Shown here: piece after piece, positions 12,066-22,799 of the stretch
Numbering within the stretch: the first letter of the stretch is position 1
Layout of the letters: every line of letters starts with the position of its first letter
Assembly (NCBI RefSeq): GCF_008831285.2
Contig: NC_045140.1
Span: forward strand, 23,888,131-23,952,130
Direction of reading: 5' to 3'
Origin: Nymphaea colorata
Taxonomy: Eukaryota; Streptophyta; Magnoliopsida; Nymphaeales; Nymphaeaceae
Length of the DNA: 64,000 nucleotides
Program-made: the position numbers and the translations under genes
The notes under the pieces: generated by a model
The model's input: the letters and a program-made list of their open reading frames with translations, nothing else
Told to the model about the DNA's origin: nothing
The model's database searches: none

Positions 12066-13413
12066 AACAGCACTAATAGTAGTTGAGAGCAGGAAAGCTG
12101 TATGAGGCAAGATTGACTGTGCCATATAAAATTCATAGATTATGCCTCCTAAATTAGTCCTGAATTGGGATTTTATAGGTCAAAAGATCTACCTAAGAAT
12201 GTATTTTTTAAAACCTCCTAAAATCTTATTTTCTAATTTAGGGGTGTTTGGTTACTTCATATTTGAGATCCAAGGATCTGATGTGGCAAAAGATCTGCTG
12301 TAAATTAGTCCATGTTTTATTAAACTAAGGATTTTAGGTCAGACCACTAACCAACATAAATTCATGTCAAAAAACTATCTTCAACAACAGACCAGCATGC
12401 AGACATTTGGGTGGTTAGACATTTAACCATATTACAAAAAATGTTTCAATTCAAGATCATTTAATGAAAGTATTGAATTTTTTCTACCAAAATTTTTGTG
12501 TTTTAAGAGTTGTTAATCATTATGTGATTAAAATAACACTCTTAAAACTAAAAAGATTGGCTTAACATACAAGTTAATTTGTACGACAATAGTCTAATTT
12601 TAAGAGAGAGAGAGAAATTGGTAAACACCGACCACTTTAAGAGACAAAAACCAGACCAACTAAAAATAATTATTGAAGTGTTTTTTTATGCAATTTAACC
12701 TTATGGATATGATCTTCGTTAGTGATTTGATGAAGAATATGCATTAAATTAGTCCTTTGTTTTACTTTAATCATAGTTTTTTTAATAATAAAAAATGAGC
12801 AGATCTAAAAGCATCAAAATTTTGGTTGTAGAAAATCATTTTTTTTATAAAAGTTACTTGAACTGAACCGTAATTTATATTGAATTCCGGTTTATGAACA
12901 CGTTAAGATGCTCATATTTTATTTACAATATTTTTTAACCCAAAATTAAGAGGTCTTGTTTTTCTCCCAACCTTAGTGGTCTGCTATATAAATATATAAC
13001 TAGCTAGACCAACTGCGGATGTAAGCTCGGTAATATTAGTGAAGAATGTTGCTTACTTTCTTAATTAATGGCACATAAGCCTGTCTTAATTAATGAACCA
13101 ATATTCTCTTATACTACTACCTTTTCTCCTTTTTTTTTTTACTTTGATTTTTCGGCCAAAAAAAAAAACATATATGACAGATCATAGCCCCCTTTGCTGA
13201 TCAAAAGTATCTGGTGTGAACGGACAAATTCGTAAAGTACAATTGGACGGCAGTCAATGTCTTGGCCAAACTTTAAAATAGCACTTTATAATTCAGCCCT
13301 TTCAGTTGGCACAGGAGGACATGAACTTGCTAAACTAGATTTTCATAATCAGTACCAGTTAGCAACTTAGCATAAGCTGTAACTTCTTATTATTGGTGCA
13401 TGCATGCATACTT

Positions 13414-13448
13414 ACACACACACACATATATATATGTGTGTGTGTGTA
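13414..13448. repeat. (AC)n(AT)n(GT)n palindromic microsatellite
   Basis: The run of CA, then TA, then TG units reads as a near-perfect inverted repeat, so it could fold into a hairpin. Confidence 0.85.
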
Positions 13449-14116
13449 TTTTGTCTAATGAAAGTTCATAAGATTTTAAAAACAACTACCGTTGATCCAA
13501 ACTAACAATTCTTCACTTTAAGATCTAAGAAACAGTTGGTAGATAAATATTCTCAACAAATGGATATATTTAGCATCTGTCATTTTATCATGAATATTAT
13601 ACTCTTGGTTCTTGTTCCTTTGAATGCATTTAATTGCAGAATCTCCAGGCGAACCAGCTTCCGTGATTCATCCTTGAAAAAACTTGGAGTTTAAATCTCA
13701 CGACTATCTGGGCAATGCAGCTCAAGTTATGTGGTTGCCACGTCTCCATGAGTTTGTGTTAGATTTCTAACAGTCAAAAGGCAAAAACCACGGAAAGCTG
13801 GAGCAGAAAAATCAATAATGTTATTAGTCTCGACATGGAAGAATTCTAGAGATTCTGAGTGGAATTGCTTTTGCAGATTGAAAAAGATTCATGGGGACGT
13901 TATGCACGGTCTGACTTTTCATATCTGCTCACCAAGTGTCTTCTTAGATATACTTATCTCTCCCAACACTTGGGACATATTACAGTTATTAATTTGGAGC
14001 TTTTGGCCGCTTGCAAGCAATAAGAACCTGAACTTTTTCTTTAATTGCACGCAATGGAGTCAGCACACGTTCATCGGCTGTGCAACTTACTGGGTCCAAA
14101 CTTCAGCTTTTCAACT

Positions 14117-14343
14117 GAGTTTTCGAAAGAACAACTTGAACTTGGTCTTTATATATATAACTTGGGCTTGTCGTGATCAGTTCAATATTATATCAACTGA
14201 GCAATGCTGTGTATGTTTCTACATTAAATTATGTTTGAATAATTGGTATATATTGATATATATCATTAGTCAATGTTGAGCGCAGTCCTTGGAGCTTTTG
14301 AACTTAATTTTATCGAGTTTTCGCAGGAACAACTTGAACTTAG

Positions 14344-14377
<34 letters not shown>

Positions 14378-14470
14378 ACTTGGGCTTGTTGTCATCAGTT
14401 CAATATTATATCAATTCACCAATGGTATGCACGTTTGTAGATTAAATAATGTGTGAATTATTTGTATAAA
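14117..14470. repeat. Local direct duplication, two diverged copies
   Basis: The block at about 14117-14250 (gagttttcg, then aacaacttgaactt, acttgggcttgt, gttcaatattatatca) is repeated at about 14315-14470 with the same word order and scattered differences. The second copy has gained an (AT)n run at 14346-14374. This is a diverged tandem duplication of roughly 140 bp with a spacer. Confidence 0.8.
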
Positions 14471-14545
14471 TGCTGTTATCGCCAGCCAGTGCAAACATAA
14501 TATAGAATTCCAACTTCTGCAATTGAAAGTAAAATGGTGCAATAA

Positions 14546-14967
14546 GGGGGTGTTTGATGAAGCAAGAAATGTGGAATTTTAGAACTGAAATTCTCATTTT
14601 TTATGAAATCGGAATTGCATTGTCGAACAAATAATTTTGATTCCAAAATTATAGGCTCATTCTTGAATCAAAATTTAGGAATTGTGATTCTACTTTGGGA
14701 GGTAGACTTATGATTCCAGAATTTTAGAATTCTTTTCATTTCTCCTTATGACACATGTCAAGATGGTTTTAATTCATCAATTCTATAATTGTAATTTTTA
14801 TTTATGAAACATGTCATTTTCAGATTTGGAATCAAAATTTCAGACTATCAAAAACAAAAAAAAAAAAGGAAACTAGAACTAGAATCTTCATTCCAATTCC
14901 AATTTGTGGTGGAATTTTGTTTCTAAAATTGTAATTCTAGCTGAATCAAAATTCAAAGCCATCAAAT
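14546..14967. mobile_element. MITE-like element with degenerate terminal inverted repeats
   Basis: The left end is gggggtgtttgatgaagc. The right end reads, on the other strand, tttgatggctttgaattttgattcagc. The interior is full of aattctagaatt, ccaaaatt and similar A/T words that pair between the two halves. A related partial copy begins at about 18903 with ggtgtgtttgatggccgtgaaatttgattctagaatt. I infer a non-autonomous DNA transposon. I did not find a clean target duplication. Confidence 0.5.
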
Positions 14968-15383
14968 GAGAATGGAAAAGGAAATATTATACTGCTCAGT
15001 CTAGTGACATCTCTGTCAGAGCAAGGAATAGGTATAATCAGCAGCGGCAATAGGATATTTACCGTCTCTTTTATTCTCTCATAACAACTGAAGCACAAAG
15101 AGAAAGCTAAGTAAAGACACAGGCAAGCACTGACAATACAACTACTGCAGTCTCTCAACCCATAACTAAAACCAAGTACTAATTGATGCATGCATGCCAC
15201 AGTTCCAAAAACAACTAGACTGATGATTCATCTTCCTTCAACTTATACATAAGATAGATGCATATCGGCTTCATATACCATCATCATCCCGTCATCACCT
15301 ATATGGAGAAGAACCTGCCGCTGATTATAGCTAGCAAACTCCTTAATCAGATGGTTTCCGGCGCTGGCGCCGGTGCCGGAGTT

Positions 15384-17080
15384 CTAGTAGAAACCCGGAT
15401 ATGTTTTCGACTGCTGGTGAAATCGGTTGCCAGCTTTGCCCCCCAGCCAATGGGAGCAATTATAAACAGAGCACAAGGTCTCCAAGCCAGTCATCAACAG
15501 GAGCATGGACGTGGCCAAGAAGGTTAGGATCTTCCATGATCCAAACACGGACTTCTTAATGAAGTTTGAGAATTTGACGCTCCACCTCGACCCGTAGTGC
15601 CTGTTCACGTCCTCGATCACCCTGTCCAGGAACTCTACCTTGGTGATCCTCACAGACTTGCTCATGCTATTGAACATGGACGCCACCTCGATGTCGCTCT
15701 TCATGTGGTTGAAGATGATGCCTTTCTCTCTTAAGATCTTCACGTCTTCTTCTGTGTCGATTATACCATTCATCAACTCCATGTATCTGGCGAATACAAG
15801 GGCCCCTGGAGCGACCGTGGCCTCATACGCCACCAGATTCCTGATCACAACTTCAGTGTTGCCATCGAGCGTGATGCTGGGGAGAAATAGGTTCGCCGTT
15901 TTCACGTCGAACCTTATGCCCCTGCTGGTTATCCCGCCGGAGGCCGGGCAGAAGTTGACTCCGGCGCCCTTGAGCTCCTCCACAGATGGTATCATTATCT
16001 CCTCCACGGATGGTGGCGTGAAGTTGCCGTCGTCCTTCTTGTCGTCGACGTACGCGTCGTCGGCGGCGTCGTTGCCGTCGACCATGTCGTCGAGGTTCTG
16101 AGGGGAGAAGAGCTTGAGGCATCTCGTTACCAGCATCTTCAGCATGTGGACGAACTTGATGAGGCCGGAGAAGTTGATGTTGGACAAGCAATCCCAGCAG
16201 GTGGCGCACTTCTTCTTTATGACTTTCACCGGCTTCTTCTTCTTCTTCTGCGGATTTGGTGCTTCCGGGTTCGGCACCTCTTCCTTCTTGTGTTCGTCGG
16301 CGGTCTCCGGCGGGATCTCCTTCGGGGGATGATGATGTAGTAGAGGACTTCAAGGAGGTGGCCCCTCTTCGAAACCTGAAACTCCGGGAATCGTTGAACG
16401 CCCTTGAAGGGGGACAGCTCCCTGCAGAGGCCTCGCAACATCGCCTTCAACCTCGCTTCTGGTGAAGAACCACACTGCATTTCCAGCAGTGAATATAATA
16501 GGAAGAAAGGAATCTGGTTCTCGAGCATGATGATGTCTCTGAGAATCAACTGCTGCGCCGCCTTCTTGCCGGCGTAGTTGATGAGCTGCAACCTCGCCGG
16601 CGACAGCTTAGACTGCGACCGCTCCAGCGGATCGATAGCGAAATACTGGATGTACTCGAGAAGGAAGCAGGCATCCAGCAGCATCATCCAGATGATGGTC
16701 TGGCCGCTCCAGTCAAGGCTGCGGTTGTAGCAGGATCTGATCCGGTGCTCGTTCTCGGCGAACTTCCTGGAGACGTCGCAGAACGTCGTCTCCTTGGTGA
16801 AGGACCGCTGCATGCGGCGGACGGACTGGAGCTTGAACCGCTCCATCTCGTGGAGCTCCGGGTTCCGCCAGTGATACGGGCCGATGGAGACCTCCTGTGG
16901 GGTGTAGGCCTCCGGCTTAATGGCCAAGAGCTGCGCCGGCACGTTGAAGATGCTGACAGGGCACTCGGATTCCGAGTCGTCGTTCTCCATTTCTAGAACC
17001 TCTTGGATCTGTATGATCCATCTGTCCTCATTGAAGCTTCCCCCATGATCTGATGACAAGCTTCCTTGTCTGTGTGACAT
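15384..17080 (-). pseudogene. DUF247 (UPF0481) family protein gene with one-base frame break
   Basis: DUF247 proteins are plant membrane-anchored proteins of about 400-560 residues; in grasses some members determine self-incompatibility. Here the likely start is ATG 17080-17078 (MSHRQG); a longer frame upstream is Arg-rich and unlikely to be translated. The first part, to about 16329, carries the family landmarks: VPAQLLAIKPEAYTPQEVSIGPYHW near the N-terminus, LLDACFLLEYIQYF, and RDIIMLENQIPFFLLYSLLE. The second part, 16328-15387, carries a Lys-rich linker, SVEELKGAGVNFCPA, RFD, LFLPSITLD, the NLVAYEA block and a C-terminal membrane helix around SWKILTFLATSMLLLM, ending at TAG 15386-15384. 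The two parts are in different frames. The join falls in a run of five Cs (G run at 16324-16328 on +), where one extra base would restore a protein of about 560 residues. Everything else looks intact, so this is either a recent pseudogene or a homopolymer sequence error. No introns are needed. Confidence 0.85.
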
Positions 17081-19180
17081 CGTGAAAGCTCTTCTTCTTC
17101 TTCTTGATACTGCAGTGCTGGTGTGAGGAAGAGAAACAGTGGGTAGTGAATTTATTGGCAAATGGAGTGTGAAGTTTCTTCTAGGAAGATTGAATGGTGG
17201 GTGAAGGTGGGGCGCCGTCCTTATCACCCCAAGATTGATGGTTCAAACTTTTGTTGCACCGGAGAGGCCCATTGGATGGATTCTTCTCTGCTATCCAAAT
17301 TGAAAAGAACTGGAAAAGGAAAAAGCAGGCGAAGATGATGGAGAAAAATAAAACCTGCCTATGTTGCATAATATAATCCACACATATGGATTTCTATCTA
17401 AAGGTAAGCCGCATGATTTTCTTCTTTTTTTTCCTTTTCTAAAGCTGAGCGCAATGACGCACCGCTTACCATGTGTATACACACATTATTTCCAAATTAT
17501 CTGGCCAGATATGCTTCTTATCTGTATCTTCCACGATTTAAGTTGCTTTTCACAAATCTAACGATACAAATGAATGCTAGAAAGTATGAAACATAAAAAT
17601 CTGAGGCAGCCTATGTAACATTGCATATGCCCATATTTCTAAGTATTTATAATGTCTTCGCTCATCTTTCTAGAAGAGCCGTCCGTTTGACAGATGTTTG
17701 ATGAATATTTTTTGAAAAAATAGAACAGACTTTCGGTGTTTTATTATGAAGGTGTCTCATTTTTTTTAAGCATAACCAAACAGCCTTATAAGGAATTACA
17801 TGAATGCCTCAGGTACATTCAATTACTAATTAGAATTCCAAACCGTTCAATTGAATCCGTTGAAGAAATCCAAGCACGATTGTTGATCTGATTCAAAATG
17901 AGTATGCACCCAGTTCACTGAATTTGAACATGTTTCTAACATCCTACTAAGATCCGATCCAGTTAATGTAAATGACGAACCTTATGCTGGTTGGATCTGA
18001 CCTGAAAATGGTTTTAGAAAATCAGATCTGAAATTATGAAGTCCAAGTCTAAATCCAAAAGCTGATTACAAACAATCTGATGGTCAAGTCGAATTCGGTA
18101 AAAGTTGAATCCAAATAACCATTTACTGCCCGCCTCTTTAAAAGGGAGAGCTGGCATATTTACTTGCGATCCCAAGTTGCGGCTTCATCGGTGGGATATT
18201 CCTCAGTGGTGGCTGATGAAAATTAATGGCGAATGATTAGAGAAATCCAGATAGTCGGAGCAACCTGCATAGAAAAAAAAAATTATATTGAAAAAATCAA
18301 TTTTGGTCCCACCCATCGCTTTTCTTGGCCCGACCTTTGGGTTGTGATGGCAAAACCACTAGACGTCGTCAAAAGCTGGTTATGTTCCTATACTGACGAC
18401 GCACAAAATTTGCGTGCACAATATAGTTAAGGTAATGTTCGCTATATTGATGCACAAAATTTGCAAGCATAATGACAAAAATATTTTTAGTTAATATAAA
18501 AAAAGCTTTTTGTAAGGACAAAAAAATCAAAAAAAGTAAAAAAATTAAAAAGAACAGTTTTTAAATAATTACCAAAATATTTTTTTTTCTTTTAAAGTAT
18601 ATGGGGTGCTTGCACCTAACGGCACATGAAACTCATTCTTGTCTGTGTCACCCTGGGTTTGGTTTCTAAGCAGAAACCACCGCGAGGCAACACTGGTGTT
18701 TTTTTTTTCTTAAAAAAAATATTGCAGGGCCCGGCTTTTTCGAGCATTGCTGGGATCAGGCCTGTTCGGATTTGAGTCCAAGATGAACATGAGATCTGAA
18801 TGAATAGCTAGCCTTTTAACTGATTGGACCCCCTTCTTTCACAACAAATCTTGGCCTATTAGGATTTGGGTAATGAATGTAAGACCCGCTTAAAGCCTGA
18901 CAAGGTGTGTTTGATGGCCGTGAAATTTGATTCTAGAATTTTATTTCACCACAAACTAGAATTGGATTGAAAATTCTAGTTCTACTTTTCCTTGTGTTTT
19001 GATTTCAGAATTAAAAATAACGTGTTTGAAGAGGTTAAAACTTTAAACTCTACAGTGACAACAAGAAAATTATCAGAGTATAGGAAGCATTGAGGGCTGG
19101 TTATGAACGGTGCAGTCTTTAAGAAGAAGTCAAGTGTACTCCTAATCCACTTTTTTTATTGGGCCTCTGACCCCTTTAAA

Positions 19181-19232
<52 letters not shown>

Positions 19233-20161
19233 TATTTATTTATTTATTTATTTATTTTATAGCTAAATAACACCACAACAAGTGCGATAGGAACAACCAG
19301 TTGCTTTGTCATTGTTTTTAGCAAAGAAATGCACCTTTTTCGATAGTTTTTAGGGACATAACAATTTTTGTTTAAAAAAAAGCCATCTAGCCACACAAAT
19401 AGCCAATTGTGTATGTGTGTGCATAGAGAAAGAAAGAAATATAAAAATATCCCGAAGGTTTAAAGTAGTGAAGTCAGTGCACCTACAACTTGGTGTGGGT
19501 GTGGGTGTGGGACTCCATACCATATGGCCCAAGGGCAAAATGGCAGCTAGAATCGAAGTGGTGATTTGAGATCTTTTGATCTACCAATCTAACTAGCTAT
19601 GTATCTCCTCCTCCATTGTCGCAGATACCTTTTTCTTCTGTCTCTTTCATGGTTTTCAGTCACTCTAGAATGTGTCTTTTGCCTGCAACTATTAGTTCCC
19701 CATTGGGAGTGATCATCTGCCTGCAACTAGTATTAAAGCACTTGTAGGTAATCAGGTAGTTGTTTTGCAGTTGATGATCATGAAACCACCATGCCGGCCG
19801 GACTGTCACTCCGGCGATTCACTTGAATCGAATAAATTGTGAATAGTGCAACTTAATTTATCATATTATAGACAAAATGCATAAAAACAATTAAAAATTA
19901 ATAAAGAATGCTTCAACATACTTAGAAATAATAAACAGTGATTAGTATATGACACATGCAGCCTTTTTGGTGGCCCATTCATTAAATCAATTTGATAACC
20001 AGAGAGCCAACTTTTACAACACTGCTTCCAAGTTATCAACTACGTGTTTTGGGCACTTCCCCATAATCCCTAAAATATAGTTTATGCCCTCCCCAGACAA
20101 CCTTCGAAGATAAATGTGTTTTAATTATCATTGTTTATCCTCTTTTTTAGAGTGTTTTTGT
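17081..20161. other. Intergenic DNA; upstream region of the DUF247 gene and repeats
   Basis: I see no supported gene. A partial copy of the MITE-like family lies at about 18903-19020. A compound (TA)n(TTTA)n microsatellite is at 19187-19260, and a short GTGTGG repeat is near 19492-19510. The 17085-17380 part is presumably the promoter of the DUF247 gene, read leftward. Confidence 0.45.
19187..19260. repeat. (TA)n followed by (TTTA)n microsatellite
   Basis: A TA run to about 19229 changes directly into seven or so TTTA units. Confidence 0.9.
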
Positions 20162-20684
20162 TAGGGGTGAACAACGAATCAAACTCAACTCGTTCAAGCT
20201 CTGCTCGTGAACGAGTTCGAGCCTAGTCATTTGCTTAACGAGTTGAGCTCGAGTTCATGACTCGACTCGTTCAAATAATTGAGTTAAGTTCAAGTTCAAC
20301 ACGTAACTATTGAGTCGAGCTCGAACCTTAATCGAGTTTGTTGAGCCTTAATCAAGTCGATATATTCAAACGAGTTTACGAGTTTGTCAAGGCTCAAGCG
20401 AGTGCTCAACATTTAACGATGAATATCAATTATATTTAAATGAGTTTGTTGAGCCTTAATCAAGTCAAGTCAAGCTCAAGATATAATGATGAATATCAAT
20501 TCTATTCAAACAAGTTTGTCGAGCCTTAATCGAGTTGTGCTCAAGCTCAACACATAATTGTCGAGTCGAACTCAAATTCGTCGAGTTATTCTCGAGCTGA
20601 GTCGAGTTCAAGGTTTCATTAGTTGAGCCAAGTTTAAAATTACTGAACTCGGGCTTGACTCGACTCGACTCTTGTTCACCCCTA
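20162..20684. mobile_element. Non-autonomous element with 13-bp terminal inverted repeats and internal GAGTC/GAGCTC repeats
   Basis: The left end TAGGGGTGAACAA (20162-20174) is mirrored exactly at the right end as TTGTTCACCCCTA (20672-20684). If the outer TA is a target duplication, the ends are GGGGTGAACAA, consistent with a TA-targeting MITE; this is inference. The interior consists of degenerate words such as gagttgagctcgagttc and of repeats of gagtttgttgagccttaatcaagtc at about 20334, 20442 and 20510. It has no coding capacity. Sequences of this GAGCTCGA type are widespread in plant genomes. Confidence 0.75.
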
Positions 20685-21079
20685 GCTCATCCAAAACTTG
20701 TAACGTCTCAGCAATATTTAAATGTCTCATTAAACTCGTGCACCTATTTGTTCACTGCTGCTCTCAAGAAGGTTCCGGTTTGGGTTATCATGAAACTCAA
20801 TTGCGTGAAAAGAAAAAAAATGTGAAAAAGAGTCGCAAAAACATGCTACTATGCATGAATAATTTCCGTCGTTGAATTGCCTAAACTACGTATAAAAACA
20901 AAAATGCGCACTTAATTTTATTAAATTTTCAGGAACTGAACCCTTTTTTTAAACTTGTACGAAAGCTTCATGCATTGAATATTTAGTCTACTCAAGGGCA
21001 GACCTCATACTATTTTACTCCTCAAATTTAACATCCTCATGCCTTTTGCCCCGCTACTAGACAAACTACTTCATGCAAA

Positions 21080-21161
<82 letters not shown>

Positions 21162-22227
21162 AAACGGAAAAGGGACGCCCGAGGCAGGGGAGGGGGGAGG
21201 GGAAGTTCTGTCGCCCAAAGCAGGCATGGTGTGGGTCCCACGCTTGCAATCGTGCCCGGTAAAGTTCCGGCAGTCTCGCGTGATGCGGATCGCGCCAAGT
21301 GACGGCCAGCTCGGGCCGGAGAGGAGGGAGGGAAGCTGGGAACGTTCGGGTGGGCCCCGCCATACGGCGTCGGCGGGTCCGTCCCGCCTCTCCCTCTACC
21401 AAACCCTAAAACCCCGTTCCGTTCAGGGTTCGTTATGCTCTCTTTCCGTCTTTTCCTCCGTTTTTCATCGAGATAAAATTTCCAAGAAAAATCAGACCTG
21501 AGATTCTATTCGTCAAGAAGAGATTTGGTTTTTCTGATGTAAAAGTCCAACCATCTACTTTCTACATCCAAGAGGAACTCAAATTCTCATGATTTGGACT
21601 CTCATCGTCTTTAAAAGAAACCATGATGATGAATTCATCCTTATAGTTCCATTTCATCAGAGCGACAATCAAATTAAAATAAGTTTTGAAACGAGTAAGA
21701 GTAGGGGGAGTCCCTTCCTTCGATGTAACCCATCTAGAAAACAGTTCTCATGGCACGAGTATTGAGTTCGAATCTTTTAAAAATATCTGTATGAAGTTTT
21801 CTCTCGTTAAAGCATCCAGCATTCTGTCGGCCATGCCTGCAAACCACCCCGAGCTCGTGCTCTCTCCTTCACATGTGGATCTGTTCCCCGCACTGGACCA
21901 ACCAAAACCAACAAGAAGAAGAAGAAAGGGCACATCTGTAATCCTCCATGAACTGAAGAGGCCGGCATTTCATATGATTAGAAACTTATACTCGCATGTC
22001 TGCAGACAACTCCCTGCGGCCGCTCTGTCTCCCTCTCTTTCTCTTTTTTAAGAGCTTCCATACTCAAAAAGAAACGAAGACGGCGACTCCTCTCAGTCTC
22101 AGGCTCGTTTCATTCTTCCTTCTCAGTAAAGCTCCTTTCCAAGCTCTCCTTTCCACTCCCCAAAACGAACAGCCGTGCAGAAAAAAAAGAAAAGGGAAAG
22201 AAAGTCTCTTCATCGGCAGATTTCCAG
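20685..22227. other. Intergenic DNA and upstream region of the peptide gene
   Basis: I see no supported gene. The 21160-21430 part is unusually GC-rich for the window and contains open frames on several strands with no domain. Pyrimidine-rich sequence at 22020-22160 (ctctgtctccctctctttctc) may belong to the leader of the peptide precursor that starts at 22228. Confidence 0.4.
21084..21158. repeat. (CT)n(AT)n compound microsatellite
   Basis: About 13 CT units followed by about 24 TA units. Open frames that cross it read Ser-Leu or Tyr-Ile repeats on + and Arg-Glu repeats on -, which are artefacts of the repeat. Confidence 0.95.
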
Positions 22228-22799
22228 ATGAAGCCTACCAAATCATTCACCTTTCTGCTGCTCCTTCTGCTCCTCGTAACAGTCCACGGTAAACACATGA
22301 CATACACACCAAGAAGCAACAAAGCGAAGTCACAGAATATGAGAGAGAAAGAGAGAGAGAGAGCTCTTTTTTTTCTCCCTCGTGTAAAGATGTTACTGAT
22401 CGAGTCTGACAATTTGTTTGGTTTCTATTATGCTGCCACAGGAATACGACTGAATCGTGAGTTGATATCAGAAGCCTCAAACAGAATCCATGTGGGTACT
22501 TTCCCTGACCAACTATTAGTACCTCCTTCAATGGTTTCTGATGATTGGTCTGAGTTTCTGACTCTGAAGTTGCATGTTGGAATTCCATAAAACAGGATAC
22601 GAGGAAGGAAGAGAGATGGTTGCGGAGCAGCAGGGTTCATGAGAGGCAACACAGGAGACCTGCCCATCGCTGCAGAAGCTCATTATGCTCGGGGCACCCG
22701 AAGAACTCTAGGCCTCCCAAGAGGTCGGTTGATCAGGGAATGCCAAGCTTGCATGCGGATTACTATGGTCCAAGAATCCATGACCCAAGGCATCACTGA
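22228..22799 (+). CDS. Probable RGF/GLV/CLEL-type secreted peptide hormone precursor
   Basis: RGF/GLV/CLEL precursors enter the secretory pathway; a Tyr-sulfated peptide of about 13 residues is cut from the C-terminus and signals through RGFR/RGI receptor kinases in root meristem and gravity responses. Exon 1 (22228-22288) encodes MKPTKSFTFLLLLLLLVTVHG, a clear signal peptide, ending at donor G|GTAAAC. The last exon starts after AACAG at 22596 and reads a basic variable region (KEERWLRSSR, RPPKRS), then SLHADYYGPRIHDPRHH and TGA 22797-22799. This compares with the known consensus of Asp-Tyr, then Pro, His and a final Pro-Arg-His-Asn; the last residue here is His. Tentative model: join(22228..22288,22442..22491,22596..22799), 104 residues. 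The middle exon is the weakest part: its acceptor (CCACAG) is good and its donor (GTGGGT) was chosen to keep the frame. A stronger-looking GTGAGT at 22457 breaks the frame. Family call fairly sure; exon structure uncertain. Confidence 0.68.

Larger units (their letters stand above)
10061..15383. other. Intergenic DNA with microsatellites and small repeats
   Basis: I see no supported gene. The 153-codon frame at 13818-14279 (+) has no domain and runs into a duplicated stretch, so I do not call it. The stretch holds a long (TA)n tract, a palindromic CA/TA/TG tract, a local duplication at 14117-14470 and a MITE-like element at about 14546-14967, listed separately. The part nearest the copia remnant, up to about 10700, may be a decayed LTR. 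Confidence 0.45.

Noticed and set aside
13818-14279. 153-codon + strand frame
   Set aside because: AT-rich, no domain, and its end overlaps a duplicated non-coding block.
21037-21402. Frames with Tyr-Ile or Arg-Glu repeats
   Set aside because: They are produced by the (CT)n(AT)n microsatellite.
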